Shown in pieces: positions 33,755 to 42,937 of a stretch of 64,000 nucleotides of DNA; position 1 is the stretch's first letter, and every line of letters begins with the position of its first letter. The notes below the pieces were generated by a model. That model saw only the letters and a list, made by a program, of their open reading frames with translations, had not been told where the DNA came from and searched no databases. Source of the DNA: Parvibaculum sp. (GTDB lineage: Bacteria; Pseudomonadota; Alphaproteobacteria; Parvibaculales; Parvibaculaceae). The stretch is from the NCBI GenBank assembly GCA_019635955.1, contig JAHBYL010000012.1, forward strand, positions 1 to 64,000. The letters run 5' to 3'. The position numbers and the translations under genes are program-made.

Positions 33755-33921
33755 GCAGGCGTTCCTCTTCCCTGTTTGCGCGCAGCCTAGCGAAGGCGCG
33801 AGCGCCGTCAAACCGAAGCGGCAGGGGGCCTGCGTCCCTCCGCCGCTTTCCGCCCGCGCCTTGAACCTCTATACAGGGGCCCGGACCGGCCAGCCCACCG
33901 ATGGCATGAAAAGGCGGAAAA

Positions 33922-35019
33922 TTGCTGCTCTCGGCGAACGATATCGTGCTCTTCCTCGCTTTTGCGGGCCTGACAGGGTTCTCCCTCTGGCTGCTGCTCC
34001 GGCCCTTGCGCGCGAGCGGGGCGCAGGCGCCGCAGGATCGGGGCGAAAGCGAGGTCGCCATTTATCGCGACCAGCTTGCCGAGATATCGCGCGATCTGGA
34101 GCGCGGCACGATCGGTTTCGCGGAGGCGGAAGCGGCACGGATCGAGGTCTCGCGGCGGCTCATTGCGGCGGACGAGGCGCGTGCTGCGGCCCTGCGGGAG
34201 ACGAGAGGTCCCGGCGACCCACGATGGCGGCGCATGGCTGCGCTCGCGCTGGTTATCTGCGTACCGCTGCTGACGCTCGCCATCTATCTCGATGCCGGCG
34301 CGCCCGGGCTCGAGGGCCAGCCTGCCGAGGCGCGGCTCAATGTGCCCGCGGCGGAGCTACCCGTCGAAGGTTTGGTGGCGCGGGTCGAGCGCCGCCTCAA
34401 GGACAATCCGGACGATGTCGAAGGTTGGGAGACGGTCGCACCGGCCTACGTGATGCTCGGCCGCTATGACGAGGCCGTGCGCGCCTGGACGCGGGCGATG
34501 ATCGCAGGCGGGGTGACGGCCGAGCGGCTGGCGGCACGGGCAGAGGCCCGGGTGCTGGCGAATGAGGGTGCCGTCGGACCCGGTGCAAAGACCGATCTCG
34601 AAAAGGCGGTCGAACTCGATCCTTCCGAGCCGCGGGCGCAGTTTCTTCTGGGGCTTGCCGAAATCGAGGAAGGCGACCGGGAAGCGGCGCTCCGGCGCTG
34701 GAAGGCGCTTGTCGCCGGCGCGCCCGATGACGCGCCATGGGTGTCTTCGGTTCGCGCCCGGATTGCCGCTCTCGAGCGCGGCCCGGCGATTGCCGCCGAA
34801 GATGCACCCATGATCCGCGGCATGGTGGACGGGCTCGCGGCGCGGCTCGCCGAAAATCCGGACGACCTCGAAGGCTGGCTCCGGCTTGTCCATTCCTATG
34901 GCGTGCTGAAGGAGCCGGAAAAGGCCCGCGCGGCGCTTGAAACCGCCCGCGAAACCTTTGCCGGTAATGCCGAAGCCATTGCGCGGCTCGACGAGGCGGA
35001 AGCCAGTCTCGGCAACTAA
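33922..35019 (+). CDS. ccmI: Cytochrome c biogenesis protein CcmI
   Basis: This 365-residue product starts at a TTG (MLLSANDIVLFLAFAGLTG). It has two membrane helices (residues 8-26 and about 104-121) flanking a cytosolic loop with YRDQLAEISRDLERGTIGFAEAEAARIEVSRRLI. A periplasmic TPR-rich part carries repeats such as DDVEGWETVAPAYVMLGRYDEAV and PDDLEGWLRLVHSYGVLKEPEKA. CcmI delivers apocytochrome c to the haem-ligation machinery. In rhizobia the gene (cycH) heads ccmE-ccmF-ccmH; here a chitosanase-like gene intervenes. No ccmG is seen in this locus. Confidence 0.9.
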   Translation: MLLSANDIVLFLAFAGLTGFSLWLLLRPLRASGAQAPQDRGESEVAIYRDQLAEISRDLERGTIGFAEAEAARIEVSRRLIAADEARAAALRETRGPGDPRWRRMAALALVICVPLLTLAIYLDAGAPGLEGQPAEARLNVPAAELPVEGLVARVERRLKDNPDDVEGWETVAPAYVMLGRYDEAVRAWTRAMIAGGVTAERLAARAEARVLANEGAVGPGAKTDLEKAVELDPSEPRAQFLLGLAEIEEGDREAALRRWKALVAGAPDDAPWVSSVRARIAALERGPAIAAEDAPMIRGMVDGLAARLAENPDDLEGWLRLVHSYGVLKEPEKARAALETARETFAGNAEAIARLDEAEASLGN

Positions 35020-35046
35020 TCCCCGGGTTTGCAAGGCCGGGATAGG

Positions 35047-36015
35047 ATGATGCCCGACTCACACGAGACAGGGCAGGGCAAGATGCTGACCGATCTTCAG
35101 AAGGAAACGGCGAAGGCCATCGTCAATATTTTCGAGACGGGCTCGGCGCGGGGCGATTATGCCCGCGTGACCTTGCTCACCGGCGATAGTGGCCATCTCA
35201 CCTATGGCCGGTCGCAGACGACGCTGGGTAGCGGCAATCTGCACCTTCTCATCAAGGCCTATTGCGATGCGCCGGGGGCTGCCTATGCCCGAGCGTTGAG
35301 GCCTTATCTGGCGCGCCTTGCCGATATCGACCTCCGCCTCGATACGGACTGGACCTTTCGCGGGCTGCTGAAAGAAGCGGGCGGCGACCCGGTGATGCGC
35401 GAGACGCAGGACGCCTTCTTCGACAGGGTCTACTGGGCGCCGGCCCTCGCGGCCGCCACCCGCGCGGGTCTTTCGGAGCCTCTTTCCGTCGCCATCGTTT
35501 ACGACAGCGTCGTGCACGGCTCCTGGGGCGCGATGCGCGATCGAACCAATGCAAAACACGGCGATGCAGCCCGCGCAGGCGAGCGCAAATGGGCGACGGC
35601 CTATGTCGACACGCGCCGCGAATGGCTCGCCAGTCATCCGAACATGCTGCTCCGCAAGACCGTCTACCGCATGGATACGCTGAAGGCGCTGGCGGCGGCG
35701 GGAAAATGGAAGCTCGACCTGCCGCTGACGGTGCGCGGTGTCCGGATCGATGCGGATATACTGGGATTCCGCCCGCCGGTGACCGTTTCGGCAATAGATG
35801 CGGCGACCCGCAACCTACGCCTTACCAACCCGCCCATGACGGGCAACGACGTCCGCGCCCTCGAGCAGGCGCTGGTGAAGGAAGGCTATGCGGTGAACTG
35901 CGACGGCACTTTCGACGAAGGACTCGAAGCTGCGCTCAAGTCCTTCCAGCGCGAATTCGGGCTGGTGGATGACGGCATCGCCGGTCCGGCCACAAGGCTG
36001 ATGTTGGGGATTTGA
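35047..36015 (+). CDS. Chitosanase-like (GH46) protein with peptidoglycan-binding domain
   Basis: This 322-residue product starts at 35047 (ATG, with GGGATA upstream); 35083 is an alternative. The N-terminal ~230 residues fit GH46 chitosanases: TDLQKETAKAIVNIFETGSARGDYARVT, then LTGDSGHLTYGRSQTTLGSGNLHLLI. The expected catalytic acid/base pair is Glu30 (IFETG) and Asp47 (GDSGHLTYG). The last ~70 residues are a peptidoglycan-binding domain 1 (MTGNDVRALEQALVKEGY, FDEGLEAALKSFQREFGLVDDGIAGPAT). No signal peptide is seen. The gene sits between ccmI and ccmE, an unexpected place. Its real substrate may be a cell-wall or chitosan-like polymer. Confidence 0.8.
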   Translation: MMPDSHETGQGKMLTDLQKETAKAIVNIFETGSARGDYARVTLLTGDSGHLTYGRSQTTLGSGNLHLLIKAYCDAPGAAYARALRPYLARLADIDLRLDTDWTFRGLLKEAGGDPVMRETQDAFFDRVYWAPALAAATRAGLSEPLSVAIVYDSVVHGSWGAMRDRTNAKHGDAARAGERKWATAYVDTRREWLASHPNMLLRKTVYRMDTLKALAAAGKWKLDLPLTVRGVRIDADILGFRPPVTVSAIDAATRNLRLTNPPMTGNDVRALEQALVKEGYAVNCDGTFDEGLEAALKSFQREFGLVDDGIAGPATRLMLGI

Positions 36016-36135
36016 CGTGGATTCCGGGCAAATTCTCTTACCCCGCGACGATTTAGCGGTTTGGCGGCGAGGCCGGGGCGGGATATATCTGCCCACCGCC
36101 GGCCCCGTTCCGGCAAAAAAGGGAGCGGAACCGAC

Positions 36136-36618
36136 ATGACGCGCAAGCAGCGCCGCGCCACATTCATCGCAGCGAGCCTCGGCATTCTCGGCCTTGCCGT
36201 GGGGCTGATGCTGTTTGCGATGCGCGACAGTATCGTTTTCTTCTACAGCCCGAGCGATGTCGTGGAACGCGGTGTCGAGCCCGGCCAGCGTATCCGTCTC
36301 GGCGGCCTCGTGGAGCAGGGATCCCTGCAGGACCTCGGCGATGCAACACTGCGCTTCAACGTGACGGATTTCGTGGAAACCGTCACCGTCACATATCGGG
36401 GCATGCTGCCGGACCTCTTTCGCGAGGGGCAGGGCGTCGTCACCGAAGGCTCCTTCGGGGAAGACGGAAATTTCACCGCGACCAATGTGCTTGCGAAGCA
36501 CGATGAATATTACATGCCGCCCGAGGTTGCGGACGCGTTGAAGCGCTCGGGCCAGTGGCAAGGCGAAGGCGCCGAAGCCTCCCATGCGGAGACTTACGGG
36601 CAGGGCTCCTATCCATGA
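36136..36618 (+). CDS. ccmE: Cytochrome c maturation haem chaperone CcmE
   Basis: This 160-residue product has an N-terminal membrane anchor (FIAASLGILGLAVGLMLFAM), the IRLGGLVEQGSL beta-barrel strands and FVETVTVTYRGMLPDLFREGQGVV. The haem-binding His122 is in the KHDEYYMPPE motif, with Tyr126 present. Haem is covalently held here and passed to CcmF/CcmH. It overlaps ccmF by ATGA. The start at 36136 is the family start; further in-frame extension is not supported. Confidence 0.93.
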   Translation: MTRKQRRATFIAASLGILGLAVGLMLFAMRDSIVFFYSPSDVVERGVEPGQRIRLGGLVEQGSLQDLGDATLRFNVTDFVETVTVTYRGMLPDLFREGQGVVTEGSFGEDGNFTATNVLAKHDEYYMPPEVADALKRSGQWQGEGAEASHAETYGQGSYP

Positions 36619-38597
36619 TTGTCGAGCTTGGCCATTTCGCGCTGGTGCTGGCGCTCGCCGTTTCGCTCGTACAGACGGTTGTGCCTGCCATCGGTGCGCA
36701 TCGCCGCGACGCCCAGCTCATGGGTGTCGGCGAACCGGCCGCCATCCTGCAGTTCCTGCTTGTCGGCGCTGCCTTTGCGGCGCTCACCTATGCCTTCGTT
36801 GTATCCGACTTCTCCGTGAAGCTTGTCTACGACAATTCGCATTCCATGAAGCCGATGATCTTCAAGGTGAGCGGCGTCTGGGGCAATCACGAAGGCTCGA
36901 TGGTCCTCTGGGTGCTCATCCTCGCGATGTTCGGCGCCATGGTCGCGTTTTTCGGGCGCAACCTGCCGGACACGCTGCGCGCCCGCGTGCTGGCGGTGCA
37001 GGCCTCGATAGCCGTCGCATTCCTGCTTTTCGTGATCTTCACGTCGAACCCATTTGCCCGGCTTGACCCGGCGCCCTTCGAAGGCACGGGGCTCAACCCG
37101 CTCCTGCAGGACCGGGCGCTCGCCTTCCATCCGCCCTGGCTCTATGCGGGCTATGTCGGCTTCTCGATGACGTTCTCTTTCGCGGTCGCCGCGCTCATGG
37201 AAGGCCGCGTCGATGCGAGCTGGGCGCGCTGGGTGCGCCCATGGACGCTCGCGGCCTGGCTCTCGCTCACGATCGGCATCGCCATGGGCTCCTGGTGGGC
37301 CTATTACACGCTTGGCTGGGGCGGCTTCTGGTTCTGGGACCCGGTGGAAAACGCATCGCTGATGCCCTGGCTTGCAGGCACGGCGCTGCTTCACTCCGCA
37401 ATCGTCGCGGAAAAGCGTGGCGCGCTCAAAAGCTGGACGATCCTGCTTGCGATCCTTGCCTTCTCGCTGTCGTTGCTCGGCACCTTCCTCGTGCGCTCCG
37501 GCGTGCTGACCTCGGTTCATGCCTTTGCGGTCGATCCCGCGCGCGGCAGCTTCATTCTTGGCATTCTGATCTTCTTCGTGGGCGGTTCGCTGGCGCTTTA
37601 TGCGTGGCGCGCACCGGTGCTGAAGACCGGCGGCATCTTCGCGCCGATCAGCCGTGAAGGCGCGCTGCTGATGAACAACATGCTGCTTTCGGCGGCGACC
37701 GCGTCGGTCTTCATCGGCACGCTTTACCCGCTCTTTCTTGACGCACTGACCGGCGAGAAGATCACGGTGGGCCCGCCCTTCTTCAATTACACATTCGTGC
37801 CGATCTTCGTGCCGCTGCTCTGCCTCGTGCCGCTCGGGCCGCTGCTCGGCTGGAAGCGGGCGGATGTCATGGCGGCGGCAGAGCGCCTGCTCGCCGCGGC
37901 AGGCATCGCCTTTGTCGCGCTCATCGCCTCCTTCGCCTTCTTTTACGAAGGGCCCTGGCTCGCGCCTTTCGGCATGGCGCTCGCCGTCTGGCTTGTCGCG
38001 GGTGCGCTCTCGGATGTTGCCTGGCGCATCAAGCTCTTCTCGACGCCGCTGGCAGAAAGCCTGTCGCGGGCGCGCCGTCTGCCGCGCGCCGTCTGGGGCT
38101 CGGCGCTGGCGCATGGCGGCGTGGGCATCTGCGTCGCGGGCATTATCGGCGTGACCGCCTGGAGCGACGAACTCATCACCGCCGTGGCGCCCGGCGAAAG
38201 CGCGGAGATCGGCGGATACACGCTGACATTGCAGGGCGTCGCGCTGCGCGACGGCCCGAACTTCGATGCCATGGTGGGCGTGGTGGGCGTTTCGCGCGGT
38301 GGGCGCGACCTTGGCGTGATGCTGCCCGAGAAGCGCCGTTTCCCGGCGGAGCGGCAGGAAAAGACCGAACCGGCGATCCGCACCAATGGCATTTCCGATC
38401 TCTATGTCGTGCTTGGCGAGCAGGCCGGGAACGGCAAATGGGTACTGCGCGCCTATCGCAACACCTTTGCGCCGCTGATCTGGATCGGCGGCACGATCAT
38501 GGGGATCGGCGGCCTCATCTCCCTTCTCGACCGGCGGCTTCGCGTCGGCGCCCCGACCGGCGCCCGCATACGCCTCACCGCGCAACCGGCGGAATAG
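36615..38597 (+). CDS. ccmF: Cytochrome c haem lyase subunit CcmF
   Basis: This 660-residue polytopic membrane protein begins MIVELGHFALVLALAVSLVQ. It contains the WWD-type tryptophan-rich haem-handling motif (WGGFWFWDPVEN, about residues 237-250) and histidine-bearing segments such as ALAFHPPWLYAGYVGFS and LVRSGVLTSVHAFAVDP. The gene overlaps ccmE by ATGA and precedes ccmH by four bases. CcmF transfers haem to apocytochrome c. The C-terminal ~150 residues form a periplasmic domain (VTAWSDELITAVAPGESAEIGGYTLT) before a final helix. Confidence 0.94.
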   Translation: MIVELGHFALVLALAVSLVQTVVPAIGAHRRDAQLMGVGEPAAILQFLLVGAAFAALTYAFVVSDFSVKLVYDNSHSMKPMIFKVSGVWGNHEGSMVLWVLILAMFGAMVAFFGRNLPDTLRARVLAVQASIAVAFLLFVIFTSNPFARLDPAPFEGTGLNPLLQDRALAFHPPWLYAGYVGFSMTFSFAVAALMEGRVDASWARWVRPWTLAAWLSLTIGIAMGSWWAYYTLGWGGFWFWDPVENASLMPWLAGTALLHSAIVAEKRGALKSWTILLAILAFSLSLLGTFLVRSGVLTSVHAFAVDPARGSFILGILIFFVGGSLALYAWRAPVLKTGGIFAPISREGALLMNNMLLSAATASVFIGTLYPLFLDALTGEKITVGPPFFNYTFVPIFVPLLCLVPLGPLLGWKRADVMAAAERLLAAAGIAFVALIASFAFFYEGPWLAPFGMALAVWLVAGALSDVAWRIKLFSTPLAESLSRARRLPRAVWGSALAHGGVGICVAGIIGVTAWSDELITAVAPGESAEIGGYTLTLQGVALRDGPNFDAMVGVVGVSRGGRDLGVMLPEKRRFPAERQEKTEPAIRTNGISDLYVVLGEQAGNGKWVLRAYRNTFAPLIWIGGTIMGIGGLISLLDRRLRVGAPTGARIRLTAQPAE

Positions 38598-38601
38598 GAC
38601 G

Positions 38602-39078
38602 ATGCGGAGCCTCGCTGCCGCGCTCATCCTCTTCCTTACGCTCGCCGCGCCGTCCTTCGCGCTGGTCGATCCTTCGGAGCGTCTCGACGATCCGCAGCAG
38701 GAGGCACGCGCCCGCGCCATTTCTAAGAATCTGCGCTGCATGGTCTGCCAGAACCAGTCGATCGACGATTCCGATGCCGAGCTTGCGGGCGACCTCCGCC
38801 GCGTGGTGCGCGACCGGATCCTCGCGGGCGACACCGACCGCGAAGTCTATGAGTTCGTGGTCGCGCGCTATGGCGATTTCGTGCTGATGACGCCGCCATT
38901 CGGCCCGGCGACACTGCTGCTCTGGCTCGGGCCGGCGCTTGTGCTCGTACTTGGCGGCGGGATTGTCTTCACCGTGCTCCGCCGCCAGCGGACAAGGCCG
39001 GCTGAGCCCCGCCTCACGCCCGAGGAGGCTGCGAAGCTCGCCCTGCTCCTCGAAAAGGACGAAAATCTGCACGGCTGA
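38602..39078 (+). CDS. ccmH: Cytochrome c biogenesis thiol protein CcmH
   Basis: This 158-residue product has a signal/anchor (MRSLAAALILFLTLAAPSFA), the redox motif LRCMVCQNQSI (Cys46, Cys49), then SDAELAGDLRRVVRDRILAGDTDREVYEFVVARYGDFVLMTPPF. A C-terminal membrane helix is around residues 103-125. It reduces apocytochrome cysteines before haem ligation. It is the last gene in the ccm block; the DegP-like gene follows after 144 bp. Confidence 0.93.
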   Translation: MRSLAAALILFLTLAAPSFALVDPSERLDDPQQEARARAISKNLRCMVCQNQSIDDSDAELAGDLRRVVRDRILAGDTDREVYEFVVARYGDFVLMTPPFGPATLLLWLGPALVLVLGGGIVFTVLRRQRTRPAEPRLTPEEAAKLALLLEKDENLHG

Positions 39079-39222
39079 GCCCGTCACGATTTTGCCTTAC
39101 CAATCCGTAATAATTCGGACATGTTTTGGAAAGGATCAGGTAATGATCCTGTGAGCAACCATGCCGCCATTCGCATACCGCGAAACGGGCAGGCCGGAAC
39201 AATGTGACGGGAGTTCAAGATC

Positions 39223-40698
39223 ATGCGGAACGGTCGAAACGGTTCACTGCGCCGCCCGGCGCTGACGCTCGTGCTGGCGGGCATCGTGGCCATTGGGCTC
39301 GGCTCGGTAAGCGTCGTGGCGAACACGGCGCCGCTCGACACGCGCTCGGCCGCACCGGCCGCCAACGCGCTGGAACGCCTGCCGAGCTTCGCCGATCTCG
39401 TGGAAAAGGTGAGCCCCGCCGTGGTCTCGATCCGCGTGAACGAGGAAGTGGCTGCGCAGGCCGGCGTTCCCGAGCTGCCGTTCCCGCCGGGCAGCCCCTT
39501 TGAACGTTTCTTCCGCGATATGCAGCCGCAGGGCCGCGACGGCGCACCGCGCCGCCGTCAGGCAACCTCGCTCGGCTCCGGCTTCCTGATTTCCGCCGAT
39601 GGCTACATCGTCACGAACAATCACGTCGTCGGCGAAGGCAAGGACATCACCGCCGTCCGCGACGATGGCACGGAAATGCCGGCCAAACTCATCGGCCGAG
39701 ATCCGAAGACGGACCTTGCGCTGGTGAAGGTCGAGTCGAAGACGCCGCTGCCCTATGTGGCTTTCGGCAATTCCGACAATGTGCGCGTGGGCGACTGGGT
39801 GCTCGCGGTCGGCAATCCCTTCGGCCTTGGCGGCACGGTGACAACCGGCATCGTGTCTGCCCGCGGCCGCGAAATCGGCGCCGGCCCCTATGACGACTTC
39901 ATCCAGATCGATGCCTCGATCAACCGTGGCAATTCCGGCGGCCCGACCTTCGACGTGCAAGGCAATGTGGTGGGCGTGAACACCGCCATCTTCTCCCCGA
40001 CCGGCGGTAGCGTCGGCATCGGCTTCGCCATCCCGTCCTCGATCGCTCAGCGCGTGATCGCGCAGCTCAAGGATGACGGCAAGGTGACGCGCGGCTGGCT
40101 CGGTGTGACGATCCAGCAGGTGGATGACGAACTCGCCACCTCGCTCGGCCTCGACAAGGCGCGCGGCGCCCTGGTGGCGCAGGTCGCGAAGGACAGCCCG
40201 GCCGAGAATGCCGGCATCCGCACCGGCGACGTGATCGTGAACATCAACAGCAAGGAAATGGAAGACGTCCGCGCCGTGAGCCGCACGGTCGCCGATCTTC
40301 AGCCGGAAACGCGCGCGGAGATCGTGGTGTGGCGCGATGAGCGCCGCCGGACGATCCGTGCACGGATCGGCACCTTCCCCGAAAACCTTGATATGGCGGC
40401 TGCAGGCCCGGCTGAAACCGCGCCGCAGCCCGGCACGACGGAAAGCCTCGGCCTCGCGCTCACGTCTTCGCCGGACGGCGTGGTGGTGCAGACGGTCGAT
40501 CCCGCGAGCGATGCGGCCGAGAAGGGCATCCGCCCGGGCGACGTGATCGTGAAAGTGTCGGGTAAGGACGTGAAGACCCCGGCCGATGTGGTCGCCGGCG
40601 TCGACGAAGCGACGAAGGCGAAGAAATCCTCGGTGCTGCTGCTTCTTCGCAGCAACGACCAGCAGCGCTTCGTGGCGCTGACGCTCGAGAAGTCGTAA
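39223..40698 (+). CDS. degP: DegP/HtrA-family periplasmic serine protease
   Basis: This 491-residue product has an N-terminal signal-anchor (RRPALTLVLAGIVAIGLGSVSVV). The catalytic triad is His134 (TNNHVVGEG), Asp164 (PKTDLALVKV) and Ser238 (RGNSGGP), and a GSGFLIS oxyanion-loop context is seen. Two PDZ domains follow (about residues 275-370 and 400-490; the second is ALTSSPDGVVVQTVDPASD onward). The protein degrades or refolds damaged periplasmic proteins. In rhizobia a DegP gene lies between the ccm genes and a two-component pair, as here. Only the exact paralogue name (degP, degQ, mucD) is uncertain. Confidence 0.9.
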   Translation: MRNGRNGSLRRPALTLVLAGIVAIGLGSVSVVANTAPLDTRSAAPAANALERLPSFADLVEKVSPAVVSIRVNEEVAAQAGVPELPFPPGSPFERFFRDMQPQGRDGAPRRRQATSLGSGFLISADGYIVTNNHVVGEGKDITAVRDDGTEMPAKLIGRDPKTDLALVKVESKTPLPYVAFGNSDNVRVGDWVLAVGNPFGLGGTVTTGIVSARGREIGAGPYDDFIQIDASINRGNSGGPTFDVQGNVVGVNTAIFSPTGGSVGIGFAIPSSIAQRVIAQLKDDGKVTRGWLGVTIQQVDDELATSLGLDKARGALVAQVAKDSPAENAGIRTGDVIVNINSKEMEDVRAVSRTVADLQPETRAEIVVWRDERRRTIRARIGTFPENLDMAAAGPAETAPQPGTTESLGLALTSSPDGVVVQTVDPASDAAEKGIRPGDVIVKVSGKDVKTPADVVAGVDEATKAKKSSVLLLLRSNDQQRFVALTLEKS

Positions 40699-40780
40699 CG
40701 GACGGACGCCGTCGGGGGACGGGCGTCCGCGCGGAACGCGCGGTCCCCGCCTTTCCGGAAGGAGGGATCGCAAAGGCGCG

Positions 40781-40812
40781 CCGCCGATGCTCATCCCCCG
40801 CGGCATCGGCGG
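40781..40812. repeat. Inverted repeat between protease and regulator genes
   Basis: CCGCCGATGC (40781-40790) pairs with GCATCGGCGG (40803-40812) around a 12 bp loop. A second GC-rich palindrome, GGACGCC...GGCGTCC (40704-40728), lies just after the protease stop. Neither is followed by a T-tract. The RNA hairpins could mark the 3' end or a processing site between the protease and regulator messages. Confidence 0.35.
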
Positions 40813-40848
40813 TGTCGTCCGCGGCCAAGGTCAGGAACTGGTGAAGCG

Positions 40849-41526
40849 ATGCGAATTCTGGTGATTGAGGACGATCTGGAGGCAGCCGCTTATGCGGTGA
40901 AGGGCCTGCGCGAAAGCGGCCACATCGTCGATCACGCGGCGGATGGGGAGGAGGGGCTAACCCTCGCACTTTCCAGCACCTTCGATGTGATGATCGTGGA
41001 CCGCATGCTGCCGAAACGCGACGGGCTTTCCGTCGTCCAGACGCTGCGTGAGGAAGGAGTGCGTACGCCCGTTCTCTTCCTTTCGGCGCTGGGCGAAGTG
41101 GACGATCGCATCAAGGGCCTCAAGGCGGGCGGCGACGACTACCTGACGAAGCCCTATGCCTTTGCCGAATTGCTGGCGCGGATCGAGGTGCTGGTTCGCC
41201 GGGCGAACCCGGATCAGGTCCGCACCCGGCTGCAGGTCGGCAATCTCGAAATCGACCTGCTTTCCCGCAAGGTCATCCGCGAGGGTCAGGAAATCGACCT
41301 CCAGCCCCGCGAATTCCGCCTGCTCGAGTATCTGATGAAGCATGCGGGTCAGGTCGTCACCCGGACCATGCTGCTCGAAAATGTCTGGGAATATCATTTC
41401 GATCCGCAAACCAACGTGATCGACGTCCATATTTCGCGGCTCCGGGCCAAGATCGATAAGAATTTCGAGCAGCCGCTCTTGCACACCGTGCGGGGTGCGG
41501 GATACTCGCTGCGTGCCGCTGATTAA
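40849..41526 (+). CDS. OmpR-family response regulator downstream of DegP
   Basis: This 225-residue product has a receiver domain with EDD near the start, phosphoacceptor Asp51 (DRMLPKRDG) and Lys101 (YLTKPY), then a winged-helix output domain (LQPREFRLLEYLMKHAGQVVTRTMLLENVWEY, NVIDVHISRLRAKI, VRGAGYSL). It overlaps the kinase gene by 14 bp. Location behind degP suggests an envelope-stress regulator of the CpxR/CprR type; this is inference. Confidence 0.9.
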   Translation: MRILVIEDDLEAAAYAVKGLRESGHIVDHAADGEEGLTLALSSTFDVMIVDRMLPKRDGLSVVQTLREEGVRTPVLFLSALGEVDDRIKGLKAGGDDYLTKPYAFAELLARIEVLVRRANPDQVRTRLQVGNLEIDLLSRKVIREGQEIDLQPREFRLLEYLMKHAGQVVTRTMLLENVWEYHFDPQTNVIDVHISRLRAKIDKNFEQPLLHTVRGAGYSLRAAD

Positions 41527-42913
41527 ACTCCTCAAGACCTCGACCTTCCGGCTCGCGGTCATTTACCTCGCCCTGTTCGCCGCCTCGGCGATCACGCTGC
41601 TGGCCTATGTCTACTGGAATACGGCCGGCTTCCTCGCCCGCCAGACTGACGAGGCGGTGGAGGCGGAGATCACAGGTCTTGCCGAACAGTACCGCCAGGG
41701 TGGCTTGCCGCTTCTCGTCCATACCGTGATCCAGCGCTCGCGCGATCCGGGGCAGAGCCTTTACCTGGTGCTCGACCCCGCGGGCCGCGTGCTTGCCGGA
41801 ACGCTCGATGCGCGCCCGCAGATCGAGGCCGGGCCCGATGGCTGGTTCGATTTCAGCTATAACCGCAAGACGCTGGACGGCATCGAGATCAAGGCCGCCC
41901 GTGCCCGCGCCTTCTATCTGCAGGAGGGGTTTTACCTCCTTGTCGGCCGCGACGTGCAGGAGCGGCGCGAGATCGAAAATCTCATCACCAATGCGCTGAT
42001 CTGGGCCATCGGCCTCACCGTCGCGCTCGGCCTCGCGGGCGGGCTGTTCATGAGCCGCAACATGCTGGCGCGCGTGGACGAGATCAACCGGTCGAGCCTT
42101 GACATCATGGGCGGCGACCTCTCGCAGCGACTGCCGATTGCCGGCACGGGCGACGAACTCGACCAACTCGGCCAGAACCTGAACGCCATGCTCGAACAGA
42201 TCGAGGCATTGATGATCGGCATGCGGCAGGTGACGGACAATATCGCGCATGACCTCAGAAGCCCGCTCAACCGCTTGCGCAACCGGCTCGAAGTGACGCT
42301 CATGCAGGAAGCGTCCGCCGAGGACTACAAGCAGACGCTCGAAAAGACGATTGCCGAGGCGGACAGTCTTCTCGGCACTTTCAACGCGCTGCTGATGATC
42401 GCGCGGGCGGAAGCAGGGTCCCTGCGCGACTCGATGTCCTGGGTCGATCTCCATGCCACGCTTCAGGATGCTGCCGAACTCTACGAACCGCTCGCCGAGG
42501 AGAAAGGCGTGACGCTGAAGGTCGACGTGGAAGACGGCCTGAAAATCTGGGGCAGCCGCGAGTTGCTGGCACAGGCCGTCGCCAATCTGCTCGACAATGC
42601 ATTGAAGCATGGCCTGCCGAGCGACGATGCCAACGGACGCATGATCGAGATATCCGCCGGGCCGGACGCAGCGAGGGCAGGGCGGGGTATCGCGCTGACG
42701 GTGGCGGACCGCGGGCCGGGCATTCCGGCGGGCGAACGCCAGCATGTGCTGGAGCGCTTCGTGCGGCTCGAAGCGAGCCGCAATACGCCGGGCTCGGGCC
42801 TTGGCCTCAGCCTCGTTGCCGCCGTGGCGCGGCTTCATGGCGGCGCCATCGAGCTCGGCGACAACGGCCCCGGCCTTCGCGTAACGCTTTTTCTCCCCGT
42901 TTCAGGGCGTTGA
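41513..42913 (+). CDS. HAMP sensor histidine kinase
   Basis: This 466-residue product has a GTG start at 41513 chosen because it overlaps the regulator and gives an N-terminal helix (FRLAVIYLALFAASAITLLAYVYW). A periplasmic region of about 130 residues is followed by a second helix near 157-175, HAMP and the phospho box NIAHDLRSPLNRLRNRLEV with His246. The ATPase domain carries NLLDNALKHGL, DRGPGIP and SGLGLSLVAAVARLHGG. It is translationally coupled to the upstream regulator. An ORF extension to 41495 is less likely. Confidence 0.9.
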   Translation: MPLIKLLKTSTFRLAVIYLALFAASAITLLAYVYWNTAGFLARQTDEAVEAEITGLAEQYRQGGLPLLVHTVIQRSRDPGQSLYLVLDPAGRVLAGTLDARPQIEAGPDGWFDFSYNRKTLDGIEIKAARARAFYLQEGFYLLVGRDVQERREIENLITNALIWAIGLTVALGLAGGLFMSRNMLARVDEINRSSLDIMGGDLSQRLPIAGTGDELDQLGQNLNAMLEQIEALMIGMRQVTDNIAHDLRSPLNRLRNRLEVTLMQEASAEDYKQTLEKTIAEADSLLGTFNALLMIARAEAGSLRDSMSWVDLHATLQDAAELYEPLAEEKGVTLKVDVEDGLKIWGSRELLAQAVANLLDNALKHGLPSDDANGRMIEISAGPDAARAGRGIALTVADRGPGIPAGERQHVLERFVRLEASRNTPGSGLGLSLVAAVARLHGGAIELGDNGPGLRVTLFLPVSGR

Positions 42914-42937
42914 CCGGGCGGGAATCTGCTAGCGTCC

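Noticed and set aside
36609-38834. 741-codon minus-strand frame opposite ccmF
   Set aside because: It is a shadow of ccmF, with repetitive R/E/H-rich translation and no start signal.
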